From Endobacter medicaginis (GTDB taxonomy: Bacteria; Pseudomonadota; Alphaproteobacteria; Acetobacterales; Acetobacteraceae): DNA of 64,000 bases. A program made the translations under genes and the position numbers. Below the pieces are notes generated by a model that made no database searches, was not told where the DNA came from, and saw only the letters and a program-made list of their open reading frames with translations. Below, one piece after another: positions 17,928 to 27,062 of this stretch (position 1 is the first letter of the stretch; the number at the start of each line of letters is the position of its first letter). Location: positions 124,001 to 188,000 of the forward strand of contig NZ_JACHXV010000003.1 in NCBI RefSeq assembly GCF_014192375.1. Reading direction: 5' to 3'.

Positions 17928-19568
17928 ATGTTGCGCCTGACCGAACTGAAACTGCCGCTCGACCACCCGCCCGAGGCACTGGAGGCGGCGATCCGTGCCC
18001 GTCTGGGCCTCAAATCCGAAGCCAGGCTCGCGATACAGGTCGCGCGGCGCGGCTACGATGCGCGCCGCCGCGGGCGCATCGCGTTCGTCTATACCGTCGA
18101 TCTCGACACCGACGACGAGGCCGGGCTGCTGGCCGCGCATGCCGGCGCGGCCGATCTCTCCATCGCCCCCGACACCACCTACCGCTTCGTCGCACCACCA
18201 CCCGAACGGCCGCTCGACGAGCGTCCGGTGGTGGTCGGTGCCGGGCCCTGCGGGGTGATGGCCGCACTCATCCTCGCCCAGATGGGGCTGCGGCCGATCG
18301 TGCTCGAACGCGGCCGCGTGGTGCGGCAGCGCACCGTCGACACCTTCGCGCTGTGGCGGCGCGGCGAACTGACCCCCGAAAGCAACGTGCAGTTCGGCGA
18401 GGGCGGCGCCGGCACCTTCTCCGACGGCAAGCTCTACAGCCAGATCAAGGACCCCAACCATTACGGCCGCAAGGTGCTGGTCGAGTTCGTCGCCGCCGGC
18501 GCGCCGGAAGAGATCCTCACCGTCAGCAAGCCGCATATCGGCACCTTCCGGCTGGTCAGTATGGTCGAGCACATGCGCGGCGAGATCGAGCGCCTGGGCG
18601 GCGAGTACCGCTTCGGCACGCGGATGGACGACGTGGTGATCGAGGAGGGCCCCGACGGCCGGCGCCTGGCCGGGCTGGTGCTGTCGGACGGCAACACGCT
18701 CGCCACACGCCACGCGATCCTCGCGCTGGGCCACAGCGCGCGCGACAGCTTCGAGATGCTGCATGCGCGCGGGGTGGCGATGGTGGCCAAGCCGTTCTCG
18801 GTCGGCGTGCGCATCGAGCACCCGCAGGGCTGGATCGATCGTGCCCGCTTCGGCAGCCAGGCCGGCCATCCGGCGCTCGGGGCGGCCGACTACAAGCTGG
18901 TGCACCACGCCGCCAACGGACGCTCGGTCTACAGCTTCTGCATGTGCCCCGGCGGCACCGTGGTCGCCGCCACCTCCGAGCCGGAGCGGGTGGTGACCAA
19001 CGGCATGAGCCAGTATTCGCGCGCCGAGCGCAACGCCAATGCCGGCATCGTGGTCGGCATCGACCCCGAGCGCGACTATCCGGGCGGCCCGCTGGCCGGA
19101 ATCGCGTTCCAGCGCGCCCTCGAATCCGCCGCCTTCGCCGCCGGTGGCGGCGACTACCGTGCGCCGGCGCAGCGGGTCGGCGACTTCCTTGCCGGCCGTG
19201 CCTCGACGTCGCTCGGCGCGGTGCTGCCGTCCTACAAGCCGGGTGTAACGCCGGCCGATCTGGCGGCCTGCCTGCCGGACTTCGTCGTCGCGGCGATCCG
19301 CGAGGCACTGCCGGCATTCGGCCGGCAGCTCCCCGGTTTCGACCACGAGGATGCGGTGATGACCGGTGTCGAGACCCGCACCTCCTCGCCGCTCCGCCTG
19401 CCGCGCGGTGCGACCCTGCAGAGCGTCAACACGGCCGGGCTGTATCCGGCCGGCGAGGGGGCGGGCTACGCGGGCGGCATCCTGTCCGCCGGCGTGGACG
19501 GCATCCGCGTCGCCGAGGCGGTGGCCCGATCCCTGCTGACGGCGGAGTCGGCCCGCCCCGCGGCCTGA
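17928..19568 (+). CDS. FAD-dependent oxidoreductase of COG2509 type
   Basis: A 546-residue flavoprotein. After an N-terminal ~90-residue domain it has a Rossmann motif VVVGAGPCGVMAA, then LERGRVVRQRTVDTFALWRRG, NVQFGEGGAGTFSDGKLYSQIKD and a C-terminal GLYPAGEGAGYAGGILSAGVDG that closes the FAD site. This is the COG2509 'uncharacterised FAD-dependent dehydrogenase' group; the substrate is unknown. I chose the ATG at 17928 because it begins the conserved LRLTELKLPL strand; an upstream in-frame ATG at 17886 adds only 14 unsupported residues. It diverges from the CDF operon across 111 bases. Confidence 0.88.
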   Translation: MLRLTELKLPLDHPPEALEAAIRARLGLKSEARLAIQVARRGYDARRRGRIAFVYTVDLDTDDEAGLLAAHAGAADLSIAPDTTYRFVAPPPERPLDERPVVVGAGPCGVMAALILAQMGLRPIVLERGRVVRQRTVDTFALWRRGELTPESNVQFGEGGAGTFSDGKLYSQIKDPNHYGRKVLVEFVAAGAPEEILTVSKPHIGTFRLVSMVEHMRGEIERLGGEYRFGTRMDDVVIEEGPDGRRLAGLVLSDGNTLATRHAILALGHSARDSFEMLHARGVAMVAKPFSVGVRIEHPQGWIDRARFGSQAGHPALGAADYKLVHHAANGRSVYSFCMCPGGTVVAATSEPERVVTNGMSQYSRAERNANAGIVVGIDPERDYPGGPLAGIAFQRALESAAFAAGGGDYRAPAQRVGDFLAGRASTSLGAVLPSYKPGVTPADLAACLPDFVVAAIREALPAFGRQLPGFDHEDAVMTGVETRTSSPLRLPRGATLQSVNTAGLYPAGEGAGYAGGILSAGVDGIRVAEAVARSLLTAESARPAA

Positions 19569-19572
19569 GGCT

Positions 19573-19722
19573 TCAGCCGACGAGCAGCAAACCGAGGACG
19601 ATCGCCACCCAGACGCCGCCGACCAGCAGGGCGCCGATGCGCCCGGCGCGGCCGGTGAGATCGGGAAAGCTCGGTCGGACCGAGACGGGCGAGACATCGT
19701 CTCGCGTGTGAACAGTGCTCAT
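19573..19722 (-). CDS. Small single-helix membrane protein (49 aa)
   Basis: A 49-residue protein with a polar, charged N-terminal half and a C-terminal transmembrane helix rich in Gly, Val and Leu that ends almost at the stop. The call rests on an excellent ribosome site (AAGGAG) seven bases before ATG and a plausible promoter just upstream. I do not recognise a family. It converges with the FAD gene, with only four bases between the stop codons. Its role is unknown; single-helix proteins of this kind often bind a membrane partner. Confidence 0.6.
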   Translation of the reverse strand: MSTVHTRDDVSPVSVRPSFPDLTGRAGRIGALLVGGVWVAIVLGLLLVG

Positions 19723-19745
19723 GATGGTTCTCCTTGTCGCGACGG

Positions 19746-19773
19746 AAAATAAGACCGAACCACGTCTGGACAA
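19746..19773 (-). promoter_or_regulatory. Candidate sigma70-type promoter for the 49-aa protein
   Basis: On the minus strand TTGTCC, a 16-nt spacer and TATTTT lie 24-51 bases before the ATG of the 49-aa gene, in an A/T-richer stretch. Only four of six bases match the consensus at each box. Confidence 0.4.
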
Positions 19774-19866
19774 GGCAAAGTAACCTGCGTCTCGGGCATT
19801 GTTGCCATGCTGAATCCGGTTGGCGTTTGTCGGATCAGGATTGTCCCATCGTTTTGTTAACGGGCG

Positions 19867-19936
19867 GTGAACACCCACGCCCGTCACCGGGCGATGAACA
19901 CCCACGCCCGTCACCGGGCGATGAACATCCACGCCA
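19867..19936. repeat. 27-bp tandem repeat at the 3' end of a small gene
   Basis: Two full copies (about 19866-19892 and 19893-19919) of a 27-bp unit, then a partial third (to 19936) that forms the last codons and stop of the 70-aa gene. The copies are almost identical (GATGAACACCCACGCC). Each can pair GGGCG with CGCCC, so the array may fold into short hairpins after the gene. Confidence 0.75.
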
Positions 19937-20123
19937 TCGCGGCGCTCGGCAGCAGGGCCAGGGCGAAGCCGGTCACACGCAGGGCGGCGTCGTCGAGACC
20001 GGGCGCGGTCAGCGGGGCCGGCATGCGGCGGCGGATCGCCCGCAGCGCGTCCCCTGCGCTGACGCGCTGGGCGAAGCGGAGGGCGGCGAGTTCATGGGCG
20101 GGGGCATAGGTCAGTGTGGCCAT
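19911..20123 (-). CDS. Small membrane-anchored protein (70 aa)
   Basis: A 70-residue protein beginning MATLTYAPAHELAALRFAQ, with a basic amphipathic middle and one hydrophobic helix at the C-terminus (LRVTGFALALLPSAAMAWMF). The ATG at 20123 follows an AAGGAG ribosome site with normal spacing; an in-frame ATG at 20156 lacks one. No family is recognised. The last codons belong to a 27-bp unit that is repeated twice more after the stop codon. It is the second small membrane protein in a row on this strand, and the two may form a stress-related pair, which is a guess. Confidence 0.55.
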   Translation of the reverse strand: MATLTYAPAHELAALRFAQRVSAGDALRAIRRRMPAPLTAPGLDDAALRVTGFALALLPSAAMAWMFIAR

Positions 20124-20438
20124 GGGTGGAACTCCTTCGAGCCGGGATGGGCTCATGCCCGGGCTGTTGCAGGAGCCGTGCCAGTTTCATAACGGTCTGA
20201 TTTGCAAGGATTCCCGTGGACATGATGTCCAGGCGAACACGCCGCATTGTCATGCCGTCGCATTTTATGGCCTGTCCGGCCAGAAACCTGCCTGTCACGC
20301 CAATCGCAACTCCGGCTTTCATGATCTTGCCCCAATTCGCTTCCAAATTGTAACAAAACCCCCTCTGGCCAGCCGCACCCGGGCTGAGAGAGATTGCCGC
20401 CGCGCAAAACAGGGGATTTTTCAGGTGAGACAGAGCGG
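20124..20438. other. 315-bp intergenic region before the RND pump operon
   Basis: No convincing gene. It separates the divergent 70-aa gene and the RND pump operon, is clearly less GC-rich than its surroundings, and should hold both promoters. I see a weak sigma70-type candidate at 20327-20354 but no clear metal-regulator operator (no good MerR-type or CzcR/CusR-type repeat). Confidence 0.6.
20327..20354 (+). promoter_or_regulatory. Weak promoter candidate for the RND operon
   Basis: TTGCCC, a 16-nt spacer and TGTAAC, about 85 bases before the adaptor gene. Four of six bases match at each box; reported as a possibility only. Confidence 0.3.
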
Positions 20439-21626
20439 ATGACGGTTGAACCCGCCGGCCGGAAGCCCGGCCTGCCCGCGCCGTGGCAGGATCGCCGGCT
20501 GCTCACCATCGTCCTGCTCTCCCTCTGTCTCGGTGTGCTGATCGCCTGGGGAGCGGGTGGCCTGCTGTCGTCGCATCGCCCCGCCGCGCTGCCGGCACCG
20601 GCCGCGGCCCTGCCGGCGCCGCAGGAGAAGGCCGGCGAGGTGATCGTGCCGGAGCACTCCGCCTGGCGCGACGCGCTCACCATCGCGCCGGTGACGGCCG
20701 ATTTCGTCAGCGGCGTGCGCACCCTGCCGGCCGCGGTCGAATCCGACCCGTCCGAGGTGGTCAACGTGCTGCCGCCGCTGGGCGGGCGCGTGCTCGAGGT
20801 CGCGGTGCGGCTGGGCGACACGGTGACGGCCGGGCAGGTGCTGGTGCGCATCGAATCGGGCGACATGGCGCAGGCGCGCGCCGACGCGGCCAAGGCCGCC
20901 GCCCAGCTCGACCTCGCCCGCCATGCGCTGACCCGCGCCAACGGGCTGGCACAGATCGGCGGTGGTGCGGCCCGCGATACCGAATCCGCCCGCAACGACC
21001 TCGCCCAGGCGCAGGCGGAATACGACCGCACCCAGGCGCGGCTGCGCACGCTGGGGGCGATGAAGGTCGACGGGCGAGGGCTGACGATCATCGCGCCGAT
21101 CTCCGGTGTGATCACCCAGCTCGCGACCGCCCCGGGCAGCTACATCAACGACACCACGCAGAGCCTGATGACCATCGACCAGACCCGGCACGTGCTGGTG
21201 ACCGCGCTTGCCGCCGAGGACGATCTCGCCTATGTCGCCGCCGGCGACGAGGTGCGCATCACCCTGCCGGCCTATCCCGACGAGGTCCGCCACGGCACGG
21301 TCCAGTCGGTCGATGCGGTCACACAGCCCGACACGCGGCGCACGCGGGTGCGCATCGAGCTCGACAATCCGGGCGGGCGGCTGCGGGCGGGGATGTTCGC
21401 CTCGGTCAGCATCGACACCCCGCCGCGCCCGCGCATCATGGTGCCCGATTCCGCCCTGCTGATGAACAACGACGCCACCACCGTGTTCGTCGAGACGCGG
21501 CCCTACGTCTTCACGCGCCGCACCATACAGACCGGACAGGACCGCGACGGACGCACCGAGGTGCTGTCGGGCCTGTCGGCCGGCGAGCGCGTCGTGGTGC
21601 GCGGCGGGGTGCTGCTCGGTGATTGA
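20439..21626 (+). CDS. RND efflux periplasmic adaptor (CusB/CzcB type)
   Basis: A 395-residue membrane fusion protein with one N-terminal helix, then a barrel-sandwich domain (PPLGGRVLEVAVRLGDTV), a helical hairpin, and IIAPISGVITQLATAPGSYI leading to the beta-barrel with PDTRRTRVRIEL and LRAGMFASV, which is typical of the heavy-metal (HME) branch. The start at 20439 follows GGTGAG; an in-frame ATG lies at 20394. It is the first gene of a B-A-C ordered operon, overlapping the pump gene by eight bases. Confidence 0.92.
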   Translation: MTVEPAGRKPGLPAPWQDRRLLTIVLLSLCLGVLIAWGAGGLLSSHRPAALPAPAAALPAPQEKAGEVIVPEHSAWRDALTIAPVTADFVSGVRTLPAAVESDPSEVVNVLPPLGGRVLEVAVRLGDTVTAGQVLVRIESGDMAQARADAAKAAAQLDLARHALTRANGLAQIGGGAARDTESARNDLAQAQAEYDRTQARLRTLGAMKVDGRGLTIIAPISGVITQLATAPGSYINDTTQSLMTIDQTRHVLVTALAAEDDLAYVAAGDEVRITLPAYPDEVRHGTVQSVDAVTQPDTRRTRVRIELDNPGGRLRAGMFASVSIDTPPRPRIMVPDSALLMNNDATTVFVETRPYVFTRRTIQTGQDRDGRTEVLSGLSAGERVVVRGGVLLGD

Positions 21627-24600
21627 CCGTCTGCTGGAGGTCTGCATCCGCAGGCGCGGGCTGGTCGCGGTCCTGGCCGTGCTGCTGCTGGTGTTCGGCT
21701 GGTATTCGTGGAAGACGCTGCGCCTCGAGGCCTATCCCGAACTCGGCGGCGTCGAGGTCACGGTCACCACCCAGGTGCCGGGCCTCGCCGCCGAGGTCAT
21801 CGAGCAGGAAATCACCACCCCGCTCGAGCGCCAGCTTTCCGGCACCCCGAACCTGACCTCGATGCGCTCGAGCAGCACCTTCGGCCTGTCGCTGATCAAG
21901 GTGATGTTCAGCGACGGCACCGATTTCTACTTCGCCCGCCAGCGCGTACTCGAACGCATCGCCGCCGCGAACCTTCCCTCGCAGTACCAGCCCTCGCTCG
22001 ATCCGATGACCGGCCCCTCCGGCGAGGTCTATCGCTACACACTGCAGTCCGACCGGCAGAACCTCATGCAGCTGTCGGAGATCCAGCGCTGGGTGGTGGT
22101 GCCGGCGCTGGAAGCGGTGCACGGCATCGCCAATGTCGACACGTTCGGCGGCTTCACCAAGGAATTCCGCCTCGACCTCGATCCCGCGAAGCTGCAGAGC
22201 TACGGTCTGGCGCTGAACGACGTCACCGCCGCGATCAACGCCAACACCGCCGATGCCGGCGGCTCTCGGCTGACCCGCGGCGAGCAGGATTACGTCATCC
22301 GCGGCCAGGGGCTGGTGCACGATCTCGACGACATGGGCCGCATCACGGTGGCGACCCGCAACGGCGTCGGCATCACGGTCGCCGATCTCGGAACCCTGAG
22401 CTACAGCCACCAGGAACGCGAAGGCATCCTCGGGCGCAACAACAATCCCGACACGGTCGAGGGCGTCGTCCAGGCGCTGCGCGGCGAGAACGCCTCCGCC
22501 GTGCTGGTCGGCGTGCATCACGAAGTCGACGTGCTGAACGACAAACTCGGCAAGCAGGGCGTGCGGATCGTGCCCTATATCGACCGCGACCAGCTCGTGC
22601 AGTCCACCGTCAGCAAGGTGGCGCATACGGTCGCCGAGGGCATCGTGCTGGTGTTCATCGTGCTGATCGCCTTCCTCGGCTCGCCGCGCAGCGCGCTGGT
22701 GGTCGCGGTCACCATCCCGATGGCGCTGGTGGCGGTGTTCGGGCTGATGAACCTGTTCGGCATGCCGGCCAACCTGTTCTCGCTTGGCGCGATCGATTTC
22801 GGCGTCATCGTCGATGGCGCCATCGTGGTCACCGAATCGCTGCTGCGCCGGCGCGAGGAGCATCCCGAGGCGGAGCTGTCGGAAGACGACGTGCGCGTCT
22901 CGGCCGCCGCGGTGGCGCGGCCGATCTTCTTCGCCACCCTGATCATCATGACCGCCTATGCGCCGCTGCTGAGCTTCGAGCATGCGGAGGCGCGCCTGTT
23001 CGCGCCGATGGCGCTGACGGTCTGCTTCGCGCTCGCCGGTGCGCTGGTCTGCACACTGCTGCTGGTGCCGGGCCTGGGCTACTGGGCGTTCCGCCGCCCG
23101 AGCCGGCCGTTCCACAATCCGGTGCTCGAAGCGCTCGAATCCGGCTATCACCGCGCGCTCGCCGGGCTGCTGCGGGTGCCGATGCTCGCGGTCGGCGCCT
23201 CGCTCGCGGTTCTGGTCTGCGTCGTGGGGCTGGGGATGACCATCGGGCGCGAATTCCTGCCCGATCTCGACGAGGGCGCGCTGTGGCTGCAGGTGCAGAT
23301 GCCCAGCGGCATCTCGCTCGACAAGGCGTCCGACATGGCGGCCGACCTGCGCCGCGCGATCCGCTCCTTCCCCGAGGTGTCCTTCGTCGTCACCCAGGTC
23401 GGCCGCAGCGATGACGGCACCGACCCGTGGACGCCATCGCATATCGAGGCGCCGGTGGGGCTGACGCCCTACTCGACCTGGCCGGACGGCGAGACGAAGG
23501 CGCAGTTCGTCGCCCGCCTCGCGGCGAAGCTGCACAACCTGCCCGGCTACGACATCGGCATCAGCCAGCCGATCGCCGACAATCTCAACGACGAGACCGG
23601 CGGCGCGCACTCGCCGCTGGCGATCCTGGTCTACGGCAACGACTTCCACCAGCTTCGCGACATCGCAGGCCAGATCGTCGATGTCCTGCATCAGACGAAA
23701 GGCACCTCCGAGGCCTCGATCTTCCAGGAGCCCCCGATCCCGCAACTCGTCATCCGCGTCGACCGCGCCGCGGCCGCACGCTACGGCATCAACGTCGCCG
23801 ACATCATGACGCTGATCAACACCGGCATCGGCGGCGCGCCGCTCACCCAGGTCTATGTCGGCGACCGCCAGTACAACGTCACCGTGCGCTTCAACGCGAA
23901 GGCCCGCGCCACCGCGCAGTCGATCGGCGCGCTGACCCTCAATGCCCCCAACGGCGCACCGGTCAAGCTCGCCCAGCTCGCCAACATCTCGTTCGCGACC
24001 GGCGAAAGTACGATCTCGCATCAGAACGGCCAGCGCGACCTGATCGTGCGCGCCGACCTGCGCGGCCGCGATCTCGCCTCCTACCTCGACGAGATCCAGC
24101 ACAGCATCGAGGCCAAGGTGCATTACGACCACGACAACTATCGCATCGCCTATGCCGGACAGTTCGAGAACCAGCGCCGTGCGCAGGCCCGCCTCACCAT
24201 CGTGATGGGCATCATCATGGTGGTGATGCTCGGCCTGCTGTTCGTGGGCCTGGGCAATTTCCGCCATGCGCTGCTCACGCTCGGCATCGTGCCGCTGGCG
24301 ACACTCGGCGGTCTGGTGGCGCTGCACGTGACGGGCGAGACGCTCAATGTCGCGACCGCCGTCGGCTTCATCGCGCTGTTCGGCGTCGCCGTGCAGAACG
24401 GCATCATCATGGTCAGCCATCTCAACGCCATGCGCGCCGAGGGCCTGTCCCTGCGCGAGGCGGTGCTGCGGGGTGCGGCCGACCGCTTCCGCCCCGTGCT
24501 GATGACCGCGACCGTCGCCTCGCTCGGCATGCTGCCCGCGGCCCTCGCCCATGGCGTCGGCACCGACGTGCAGCGCGGCCTCGCCACCGTGGTGGTCGGC

Positions 24601-24714
24601 GGGCTGGCGGTGGCGACGCTGCTGACGCTGTTCATCCTGCCGGCGCTCTACTTCCTGCTCGAACGCGGCGTCGAACGCCGACAGATGCGCCGTCGCCCCG
24701 CAGGTGCGGCATGA
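21619..24714 (+). CDS. HME-type RND efflux pump (CusA/CzcA family)
   Basis: A 1031-residue pump with the twelve-helix RND plan: first helix at about residues 13-33, then the porter loop and helices 2-6 (IVLVFIVLIAFLGSPRSALVVA, IDFGVIVDGAIVV), a second porter loop and helices 7-12 (GFIALFGVAVQNGIIMVSHLNAM). The DFGVIVDGA segment in helix 4 corresponds to the proton-relay region of heavy-metal RND proteins. It exports Cu/Ag or Co/Zn/Cd from periplasm or cytoplasm through the partner OMF. Start is GTG inside the end of the adaptor gene. Which metal it exports cannot be told without aligning the binding residues. Confidence 0.93.
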   Translation: MIDRLLEVCIRRRGLVAVLAVLLLVFGWYSWKTLRLEAYPELGGVEVTVTTQVPGLAAEVIEQEITTPLERQLSGTPNLTSMRSSSTFGLSLIKVMFSDGTDFYFARQRVLERIAAANLPSQYQPSLDPMTGPSGEVYRYTLQSDRQNLMQLSEIQRWVVVPALEAVHGIANVDTFGGFTKEFRLDLDPAKLQSYGLALNDVTAAINANTADAGGSRLTRGEQDYVIRGQGLVHDLDDMGRITVATRNGVGITVADLGTLSYSHQEREGILGRNNNPDTVEGVVQALRGENASAVLVGVHHEVDVLNDKLGKQGVRIVPYIDRDQLVQSTVSKVAHTVAEGIVLVFIVLIAFLGSPRSALVVAVTIPMALVAVFGLMNLFGMPANLFSLGAIDFGVIVDGAIVVTESLLRRREEHPEAELSEDDVRVSAAAVARPIFFATLIIMTAYAPLLSFEHAEARLFAPMALTVCFALAGALVCTLLLVPGLGYWAFRRPSRPFHNPVLEALESGYHRALAGLLRVPMLAVGASLAVLVCVVGLGMTIGREFLPDLDEGALWLQVQMPSGISLDKASDMAADLRRAIRSFPEVSFVVTQVGRSDDGTDPWTPSHIEAPVGLTPYSTWPDGETKAQFVARLAAKLHNLPGYDIGISQPIADNLNDETGGAHSPLAILVYGNDFHQLRDIAGQIVDVLHQTKGTSEASIFQEPPIPQLVIRVDRAAAARYGINVADIMTLINTGIGGAPLTQVYVGDRQYNVTVRFNAKARATAQSIGALTLNAPNGAPVKLAQLANISFATGESTISHQNGQRDLIVRADLRGRDLASYLDEIQHSIEAKVHYDHDNYRIAYAGQFENQRRAQARLTIVMGIIMVVMLGLLFVGLGNFRHALLTLGIVPLATLGGLVALHVTGETLNVATAVGFIALFGVAVQNGIIMVSHLNAMRAEGLSLREAVLRGAADRFRPVLMTATVASLGMLPAALAHGVGTDVQRGLATVVVGGLAVATLLTLFILPALYFLLERGVERRQMRRRPAGAA

Positions 24715-26204
24715 TCGCCAGGGCGCGCGACCTGCTGGCGGCGTCGGTGGTACTGGCTGTCGCCGGCTGCGCCGTGGGACCGGATTTCCATCCCCCCGCG
24801 AAACCGACGCAGACCGGCTATCTGCCCGCTGGCGCGGATGTCGCGACCACTGACGCCGCACCCGGTGCGCTCGGCGCCGCACAGCGCCTCACGCCCGGGG
24901 CGGACATCGCCGGCGAGTGGTGGACATTGTTCCGCTCGCCCGCGCTCGACGCGCTGGTGCGACGTGCCCTGGCCCACAACCCGCAGCTCCCGGCCGCGCA
25001 GGCGGCGCTGCGGGCCGCGCACGAGAACACCGCCGCCCAGATCGGCAGCTATTACCCGCAGGTCGGCGCCGGGCTGACGGTGAGCCGCAACCTTACCCCG
25101 CTCGCCTCGCTCTCGCCGGTCGGTGCCAGCAACAATCCCTACTACTCGCTCACCACCGCCTCGGTGAGCGTCAGCTTCCTGCCCGACGTGTTCGGGCTGA
25201 ACCAGCGCACCGTCGAGGGGCTGGCGGCCACTGCCGACACCCAGCGCTGGCAGGTCGAGGCGACCTATCTGACGCTGACCTCCAATGTCGTGGCGGCAGC
25301 CTTCACCGAGGCTTCGCTCGCGGCACAGATCGAGGAGACGGAGGAGATCGTCGGCATCGGCCAGAAGCTGACGTCGATCCTGCGGCAGGAATTCGCGCTC
25401 GGCCAGATCGCCCAGGCCGATGTGCGGACCCAGGAGGCGGCCCTCGCGCTGGCGCAGCAGTCCCTCGGCCCGCTGCAGAAGCAGCGCGCCCAGGCCCGCG
25501 ACCAGCTCGCTGCCCTGGTGGGCGCGACACCCGACCAGAGCCTGCCCTCCTTCGCGCTGACCGATTTCACCCTGCCCACCGAGCTGCCGCTGAGCCTGCC
25601 GGCCGATCTGGTCGCCCAGCGTCCCGACCTCCAGGCCGCACTCGCCAACCTGCACGCCGCCAGCGCGCAGATCGGGGTGGCGATCGCGCAGCGTCTGCCG
25701 CAGTTTCCGCTCTCCGCCCAGGGCGGCCGCGAGCCCAACAACATCGCCGACCTGTTCGAGCCGCACACCGCGTTCTGGAGCCTGATCGGCTCGGCGACGC
25801 TGCCGATCTTCCAGGGTGGCACGCTGCTGCACCGCCAGCGCGCCGCGCAGGCCGGCTTCGACCAGGCCGCCGCCCAGTACGACCAGGCGGTGCTGGCAGC
25901 ACTGCAGAACGTCGCCGACACGCTGGCCGCCCTGCATATCGACGCGACCACGCTCGGCTCCGCCCAGGCGGCACAGTCCGCGGCCGAGGACAGCCTGCGC
26001 ATCGCGCGGGGGCAGCTGGCACTGGGCAGTGTGTCGACGCTGGTGCTGCTCAACGCGCAGGACGCGGCCCTGACCGCGCGTCTGGCGACCGTGCAGGCGC
26101 AGGCCGCGCGGCTGTCGGACACCGCGGCCCTGTTCCAGGCCCTGGGCGGCGGCTGGTGGCACCGCCACGACATCCCCGCGCCGCCGTCAAAAGCACCGTT
26201 CTGA
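24711..26204 (+). CDS. NodT/CusC-like outer-membrane factor of the RND pump
   Basis: A 497-residue outer-membrane factor with signal peptide and lipobox VAGC followed by AVGPDFHPP, then two OEP repeats with AAHENTAAQIGSYYPQVGAG, AQRPDLQAALANLHAASAQIGVA and a final ALGGGW. It overlaps the RND gene by four bases (ATGA), so the three genes are translationally coupled and form one tripartite pump. The open frame continues far upstream through the RND gene in another frame, but the lipoprotein signal sets the start. Confidence 0.93.
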   Translation: MIARARDLLAASVVLAVAGCAVGPDFHPPAKPTQTGYLPAGADVATTDAAPGALGAAQRLTPGADIAGEWWTLFRSPALDALVRRALAHNPQLPAAQAALRAAHENTAAQIGSYYPQVGAGLTVSRNLTPLASLSPVGASNNPYYSLTTASVSVSFLPDVFGLNQRTVEGLAATADTQRWQVEATYLTLTSNVVAAAFTEASLAAQIEETEEIVGIGQKLTSILRQEFALGQIAQADVRTQEAALALAQQSLGPLQKQRAQARDQLAALVGATPDQSLPSFALTDFTLPTELPLSLPADLVAQRPDLQAALANLHAASAQIGVAIAQRLPQFPLSAQGGREPNNIADLFEPHTAFWSLIGSATLPIFQGGTLLHRQRAAQAGFDQAAAQYDQAVLAALQNVADTLAALHIDATTLGSAQAAQSAAEDSLRIARGQLALGSVSTLVLLNAQDAALTARLATVQAQAARLSDTAALFQALGGGWWHRHDIPAPPSKAPF

Positions 26205-26298
26205 GCCGGCGAATCGGATCGCTGCCGCAATTTCGACGTTTTGCGGTGGTCGCGTCATGATGGACCGGCGGGCGTGCCGGGTTTCGAGGAGAATTGGA

Positions 26299-27039
26299 AT
26301 GTCCAGACATATCGACCGGGCGCGTCTGTTCGCCTCGGCCCTGATCGGCGGCGGCGCGGTCTGCGCGGCCGCCCTGTTCGCGCCGGTGCCGGCATCGGCG
26401 AAGAGCATGAAGGAATGCGGCGCCGAGTATCAGGCGGCGAAGACCGCCGGCACGCTGAACGGCGAGACCTGGCAGGCCTTCCGCAGCTCGCATTGTTCGG
26501 CCACGGCCACGACGCCGGCCGCCACCAGCGCCCCCGGGGCGACCGCGCCGGCTGCGGCTCCCGCCGCTGCCGCCCCAGCGACCACCGCCGCCACGCCGGT
26601 GAAGTCCGGCAAGACGATGAAGGAATGCGGTGCCGAGTACCAGGCCGCCAAGAAGGGCGGCACGCTGAACGGCGAGACCTGGCAGGCCTTCCGCGCCTCG
26701 CATTGCTCTGCCGGCGGCACCGCTGCTGCGGCGCCGGCTGTGCCCGCCACCAGTGCTGCGGCCCCGGCGCCCGCCACGACGGCACCTGCGGCGGCACCGG
26801 CCACCACGACTGCCGCTGCGCCGGCCGCGACGGCCACCACGGCCGCCGGCGCCGCCGCCGTGTTCCCGACCGCGGTCTCGAGCAAGTATTCCTCCCTCTC
26901 GGCCGGCAAGGCGCGGATGAACACCTGCCTCGATCAGTACAAGGCCAACAAGACCGGCAACGGCAATGGCGGCCTGAAATGGATCCAGAAGGGCGGCGGC
27001 TACTACAGCGAGTGCAACAAGCGCCTCAAGGGCGGCTGA
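26299..27039 (+). CDS. Secreted Cys-pair repeat protein with Ala/Thr/Pro linkers
   Basis: A 246-residue protein with a signal peptide ending near ASAKS, followed by two nearly identical ~31-residue modules (MKECGAEYQAAK...GETWQAFRSSHC, each with one Cys at either end), joined by long Ala/Pro/Thr linkers, and a third diverged module near the C-terminus (MNTCLDQYKANK...YYSECNKRL). The modules recall PsiF-like repeats, where the two cysteines probably form a disulphide, but the match is loose. It is likely periplasmic or surface-exposed. Start at 26299 has GAGGAG upstream. A strong terminator follows. Function unknown. Confidence 0.75.
   Translation: MSRHIDRARLFASALIGGGAVCAAALFAPVPASAKSMKECGAEYQAAKTAGTLNGETWQAFRSSHCSATATTPAATSAPGATAPAAAPAAAAPATTAATPVKSGKTMKECGAEYQAAKKGGTLNGETWQAFRASHCSAGGTAAAAPAVPATSAAAPAPATTAPAAAPATTTAAAPAATATTAAGAAAVFPTAVSSKYSSLSAGKARMNTCLDQYKANKTGNGNGGLKWIQKGGGYYSECNKRLKGG
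26407..26709 (+). repeat. Two 93-nt direct repeats encoding Cys modules
   Basis: Copies at 26407-26499 and 26617-26709 share long identical stretches at DNA level, including the codons for TLNGETWQAF, which points to a recent duplication. They are separated by a low-complexity Ala/Thr/Pro linker. Confidence 0.8.
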
Positions 27040-27062
27040 GCGCCCGACCGCGACGACTGAGG

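Noticed and set aside
20370-20430. GGGCTGAGAGA before the RND operon, like part of a thiamine-pyrophosphate riboswitch
   Set aside because: The partner elements (GGGGTGC before it and a CCTGATC-like segment after it) are missing and the downstream genes are not thiamine-related.
26225-26246. CCGCAA-N10-TTGCGG hairpin after the RND operon as a terminator
   Set aside because: Only six pairs and no T tract; too weak to call.
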